Below are positions 61,138 to 64,000 of a stretch of DNA of 64,000 nucleotides, one piece after another (the stretch's first letter is position 1; each line of letters begins with the position of its first letter). Under the pieces are notes generated by a model that saw nothing but the letters and a program-made list of their open reading frames with translations, did no database searches and was not told the origin of the DNA. The stretch spans positions 1 to 64,000 of the forward strand of contig NZ_JASNWF010000030.1 in NCBI RefSeq assembly GCF_030283205.1, in the 5' to 3' direction. This DNA comes from Actinomadura opuntiae. Lineage in GTDB: Bacteria > Actinomycetota > Actinomycetes > Streptosporangiales > Streptosporangiaceae. Made by a program: the position numbers and the translations under genes.

Positions 61138-61324
61138 GCCCAACCCGCGGCGTTCCGTAGCGCACCGGCGCACCCGAGAGCGATCTCAGTCGCTGCCCTG
61201 GCAACGACCAGTCCGTATGCTCTCACCAGCAAGATTAAGGAATCTGCTCCGCCTGAGCATACGAGGGCGGCACCACGTTGGCGCCCGCCCCAGCGGCCCG
61301 GTCTGTACGGACAGAGCCGACCGG

Positions 61325-61344
61325 AACCGTTCGACAATGTCGGC
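61325..61344 (+). repeat. Direct repeat copy 2
   Basis: Identical 20-mer to copy 1. It is followed within 30 bp by GACGGTTCTGTACCCCC, which read in reverse (GGGGGTACAGAACCGTC) starts with a G-run as Tn3-type ends do. Confidence 0.6.
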
Positions 61345-61539
61345 ACCCGTTCGTTGACGGTTCTGTACCCCCAACTTAGCTTCAAGCCCATCCGCGCAGA
61401 AGAACATCTCTTCCCCGGCGAGCCACGCCGGCCGCGGCAGACAACGGCTTTGTCCGGCGGACCGCTGAAGCGACCCAGCCTCAGTGGTCGGCCCCACCCC
61501 AAACGCCGTAGGTCTGAGCTTCTGTAGGAAGGACGACCT

Positions 61540-63129
61540 GTGCCATCCACCACCCCGACACGAAGCAAGAAGGGCCGACTCGCCGCCTGGACCGCGTCCA
61601 CGGCGACCATGCTGCTCGGCGCAGCTTTGCTGGCCGCGCCCACAGCCGCATCGGCCGCACCCCCCTCCGCAGGCCAGCCCAGCGGCACGTTGCCGCACAT
61701 CACCGGCCCGCTGCCGGTGACCGCCTCCTCCCACCCGTTCGGCGCCGCCGACCACGAGGGCACGCCGGAGAACCTGAAGAAGATCGGGTACGTCGAGGAG
61801 GAGTACCTGATCAGCGGCAAGGCCAACGTCTACAGCTGGCCCAAGGACGGTCCGGCCCAGGTGCGGACCCCCGGCGCCCCCTACACCACCCGGATCCTGG
61901 TGCGCCGGCCCGCCAAGGCTTCGCGTTTCAGCGGCAACGTGGTGACCGAGATGCTCAACCCCTCCAACCTCTTCGACCTCAACATCGGCTGGGCGATGAT
62001 GCATCGCCAACTCGTCGCCAACGGCGACGTCTGGGTCGGCGTCACGGCCAAGCCGGTGTCGATCGTCGCACTCAAGAAGTTCGACCCGAAACGCTACGGC
62101 TCCCTCAGCATGGCGAACCCGCTTCCGCTGAATGACCCGCGCAACTGCACCAACGTCCCCGCGGACTCGTCCCGCACCACCGAGAACGGCCTGGCCTGGG
62201 ACATCTTCAGCCAGCTCGGCAGCCTGCTGCGCAGCAACAGCCGCAGCAACCCGGTGAGCTACGCCAACCAGAGGAACCACACCCACCGCGTCCAGCACCT
62301 GTACGGGTTCGGGTACTCCCAGACCGGCGGCTACCTGTACAACTACAGCAACGGCATCCACCCGCTCGACGTCCAGCGCAACGGCGGCCGCCCGACCTAC
62401 GACGGCTACATCGTCGCCGTCGCCGGCGGCAACTTCGCCGGCGCCGTGCCGATGAACCAGTGCGATCCGGTGCCGCCCACCGGAGACCCGCGCAAGCAGT
62501 TCAACAACGTCGGCGTACCCATCCTTCACTTCATGTCCCAGTCGGACTACCTCGCCGGGATCGCCTCCCGGCGTCCCGACAGCGACAAGCCCGCCGACCG
62601 CTACCGCGGTTACGAGATGGCCGGCGCGGGCCACGCCACCCCCGACGAGCTCAACTACTCCGCCGCCCCCGCCGACATCCAGAAGGCCGGGCAGCCCGCT
62701 CCGCCGATGAACTGCAACGAGGGGCCCCGCAGCCGGTTCCCGAGCCACATCTTCTTCGACGCAGCGATCCGCAACCTCGACCTGTGGGTGCGGCACGGGA
62801 TCCGTCCGCCGCACGCCTCTCCCATCGAGGTCAAGGACAACGCACCCGTCCTCGACCAGTACGGCAACGTACGCGGAGGCCTGCGCTCGCCGTACCTGGA
62901 CGTCCCCACCAGCACCTGGTACGGCAACTCCACCGGCGCCTCTTTCTGCGCCATCGCCGGCCATGAAGTGCCCTTCACCGAAGCGCAACTCAAAAAGCTC
63001 TACCCCACCCACGGCGCCTACGTCCGCGCGGTCGTCAAGGACACCCGCGCGCTCGTCGCGCACCGCACCATCACCGGCGCCGATGGACGAGAACTCATCA
63101 ACGAGGCAACCCACGCCGACATCCCATAG
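61540..63129 (+). CDS. Secreted alpha/beta-hydrolase (large, Abhydrolase_10-like)
   Basis: 529 residues from GTG 61540 with AGGAAGGA upstream. Signal peptide (RLAAWTASTATMLLGAALLA ... ASAA) of about 40 residues. The body has the pattern of the long alpha/beta-hydrolase-domain proteins: ILVRRPAKASRFSGNVVTEM, nucleophile elbow GFGYSQTGGYL, late acidic PILHFMSQSDYL and a His in AGAGHATPDE. An extracellular esterase or lactonase is likely; substrate unknown. Stands alone. Confidence 0.82.
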   Translation: MPSTTPTRSKKGRLAAWTASTATMLLGAALLAAPTAASAAPPSAGQPSGTLPHITGPLPVTASSHPFGAADHEGTPENLKKIGYVEEEYLISGKANVYSWPKDGPAQVRTPGAPYTTRILVRRPAKASRFSGNVVTEMLNPSNLFDLNIGWAMMHRQLVANGDVWVGVTAKPVSIVALKKFDPKRYGSLSMANPLPLNDPRNCTNVPADSSRTTENGLAWDIFSQLGSLLRSNSRSNPVSYANQRNHTHRVQHLYGFGYSQTGGYLYNYSNGIHPLDVQRNGGRPTYDGYIVAVAGGNFAGAVPMNQCDPVPPTGDPRKQFNNVGVPILHFMSQSDYLAGIASRRPDSDKPADRYRGYEMAGAGHATPDELNYSAAPADIQKAGQPAPPMNCNEGPRSRFPSHIFFDAAIRNLDLWVRHGIRPPHASPIEVKDNAPVLDQYGNVRGGLRSPYLDVPTSTWYGNSTGASFCAIAGHEVPFTEAQLKKLYPTHGAYVRAVVKDTRALVAHRTITGADGRELINEATHADIP

Positions 63130-63283
63130 CGCGGACAGCGCACCCCCGCCCGGCGGAACAGGCGGAACACGATCAAAATGACGTGGTCGCAGGCAGACAG
63201 TTCTTGCCGCAAACGGCCACCTGAGACAACTGAACATTTCGGCAGAAAAACCGGGCAGTGACCCCCGGGCACCTGAGCCGCAC

Positions 63284-63317
63284 GGTGCGTACCCAAAACA
63301 CCATTTGGGTGCGCACC
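63284..63317. promoter_or_regulatory. 34-bp inverted repeat upstream of the right-edge gene
   Basis: GGTGCGTACCCAAA - 6 bp - TTTGGGTGCGCACC, arms with one mismatch in 14, located 55 bp before the ATG at 63372. Its position and symmetry suggest an operator rather than a terminator. Confidence 0.5.
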
Positions 63318-63371
63318 CTGGCGGTTTACGGACACTGGATTGCCTGCAAGAGAAAGGGCATGTGAGCGGTC

Positions 63372-64000
63372 ATGGCGGGTCTGAATGCAGAGGCGACGGT
63401 GGCGGCCACCGCCGGGATCATCCATGATGTGGGGCGCGAATGGATGCTGCTTGAGGAGACCGCACAGCGCGGCAAGGACTCCGGATTCGAGAACCCAGTC
63501 GCGTTCTATTTCGCCGGACGCGGCGGTGTTCTGGGAGATGTCGATGCCGAGGTCGTGTCAGCGGCACTGGGGTGGTTCGAGCCCGGTTTCGTCAAGGCGA
63601 TGTGGGAGGAAGGTGTCGCTGTAGCAGGGGCGCGTGAGGCGGCACGCCGGTACGGGCGGGCCTGCGCAGCCTGGGGTATGGAACACCTCACCCAGGTTCC
63701 CGGCGGCGAACGGCTGGCCGAACTGGCCGCCCGCATCATCATGGCGGCGGAGGGTTCGGGCCTGCCCCTGTTCGCCGGTTGGCGAGCCGAGCCGACCGTC
63801 GAGGAGTGGCCCGGCCGGCTCGCGCAGTATCTGCACGTGCTCAGGGAATGGCGTGGTGCGCTGCACCTGGTAGCGACGACCGCAGTGGGCCTGTCACCGC
63901 TCGAGGCGATCCTCACCGGGAACGGAGCAGAGCAGGCGCGATTCTTCGGATGGCAAGGCGAGTTCCCCGACTGCGAACCGCTCAAGGAACATCGCCAGCA
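63372..64000 (+). CDS. SCO6745-family-like protein, 3' partial
   Basis: 209 residues are visible from ATG 63372, and the frame is open to the window edge. Helical protein with the pattern of SCO6745-type actinobacterial proteins: VAFYFAGRGGVLGDVDAEVV, ALGWFEPGFVKAMWEE, SGLPLFAGWR and HVLREWRGALHLVATTAVGL. Function of the family is not established as far as I know. A 34-bp inverted repeat precedes it. Confidence 0.7.
   Translation, partial: MAGLNAEATVAATAGIIHDVGREWMLLEETAQRGKDSGFENPVAFYFAGRGGVLGDVDAEVVSAALGWFEPGFVKAMWEEGVAVAGAREAARRYGRACAAWGMEHLTQVPGGERLAELAARIIMAAEGSGLPLFAGWRAEPTVEEWPGRLAQYLHVLREWRGALHLVATTAVGLSPLEAILTGNGAEQARFFGWQGEFPDCEPLKEHRQ

Larger units (their letters stand above)
60546..61539. 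other. About 1 kb non-coding region with direct repeats
   Basis: No convincing gene on either strand. Contains two direct copies of AACCGTTCGACAATGTCGGC (61118-61137 and 61325-61344) within diverged longer similarity. The last 30 bp hold the ribosome binding site (AGGAAGGA) of the following hydrolase. Confidence 0.5.

Noticed and set aside
1..64000. CRISPR arrays, rRNA or tRNA genes
   Set aside because: No regularly spaced short repeats and no tRNA-like T-loop/acceptor pairs or rRNA-like segments were seen on reading either strand. A dedicated scan was not possible.

Overview
The window is high-GC actinobacterial DNA. The codon usage, GTG/TTG starts, StrR-type regulator, MbtH protein, WXG100 protein and ROK/Liv gene families all point to a filamentous actinomycete. 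The genus cannot be fixed from sequence alone; Streptosporangiales/Actinomadura-like or Streptomyces-like are both open.

Region 1 (1-20.4 kb) is the right-hand part of a nonribosomal peptide gene cluster built around 4-hydroxyphenylglycine (Hpg). A C-terminal NRPS (A'-T-C-A-T-C-A-T-TE) enters from the left edge. It is followed by a CmlA-type diiron beta-hydroxylase, 4-hydroxymandelate synthase, and a single protein fusing hydroxymandelate oxidase to the Hpg aminotransferase. Then come an alpha/beta hydrolase, an MbtH-like protein, an SbnA-type 2,3-diaminopropionate enzyme, a stand-alone adenylation protein lacking its C-terminal lobe, a StrR/ParB-like activator and a threonine-dehydratase-fold enzyme. 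Three StrR-box-like inverted repeats (8274, 14547, 17647) tie the operons to the activator. Pocket readings suggest Asp for the middle NRPS module and an Hpg-like residue for the last one, so the peptide probably ends ...Asp-Hpg. No matching SbnB, transporter or tailoring P450 is in view.

Region 2 (20.5-45 kb) is a mosaic of mobile-element debris and small accessory cassettes. An acyl-CoA dehydrogenase gene is cut off next to a frameshifted tyrosine integrase. Several Tn3-family pieces follow: resolvases, tnpA fragments, res-like sites, and one 2.7-kb element with 52-bp inverted ends carrying a TetR/SDR pair. There are also an IS5 remnant and two decayed copies of an integrase-core IS. Intact cassettes include ABC-F/TetR, TetR/DUF308-like membrane protein, MocR/hydrolase/SDR and a lipoprotein. 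Toxin-immunity material is concentrated at 35-45 kb: one decayed pair, one SMI1-like fragment, and one intact WXG100-toxin-immunity operon.

Region 3 (44.9-58.5 kb) is a coherent catabolic locus that looks like C-glycoside degradation. The minus-strand run encodes a branched-chain-amino-acid-type (Liv) ABC importer, a DUF6379 protein plus sugar-phosphate-isomerase-like protein (together resembling C-glycoside deglycosidase beta and alpha subunits), a pyranose-oxidase-like GMC enzyme and a Tat-exported flavin amine oxidase. Divergent from it lie a ROK regulator, a Gfo/Idh dehydrogenase and a zinc-type alcohol dehydrogenase. Region 4 (58.5-64 kb) holds remnants (Tn3 tnpA, ABC ATPase, histidine kinase), a secreted alpha/beta hydrolase and a partial SCO6745-like gene at the right edge.
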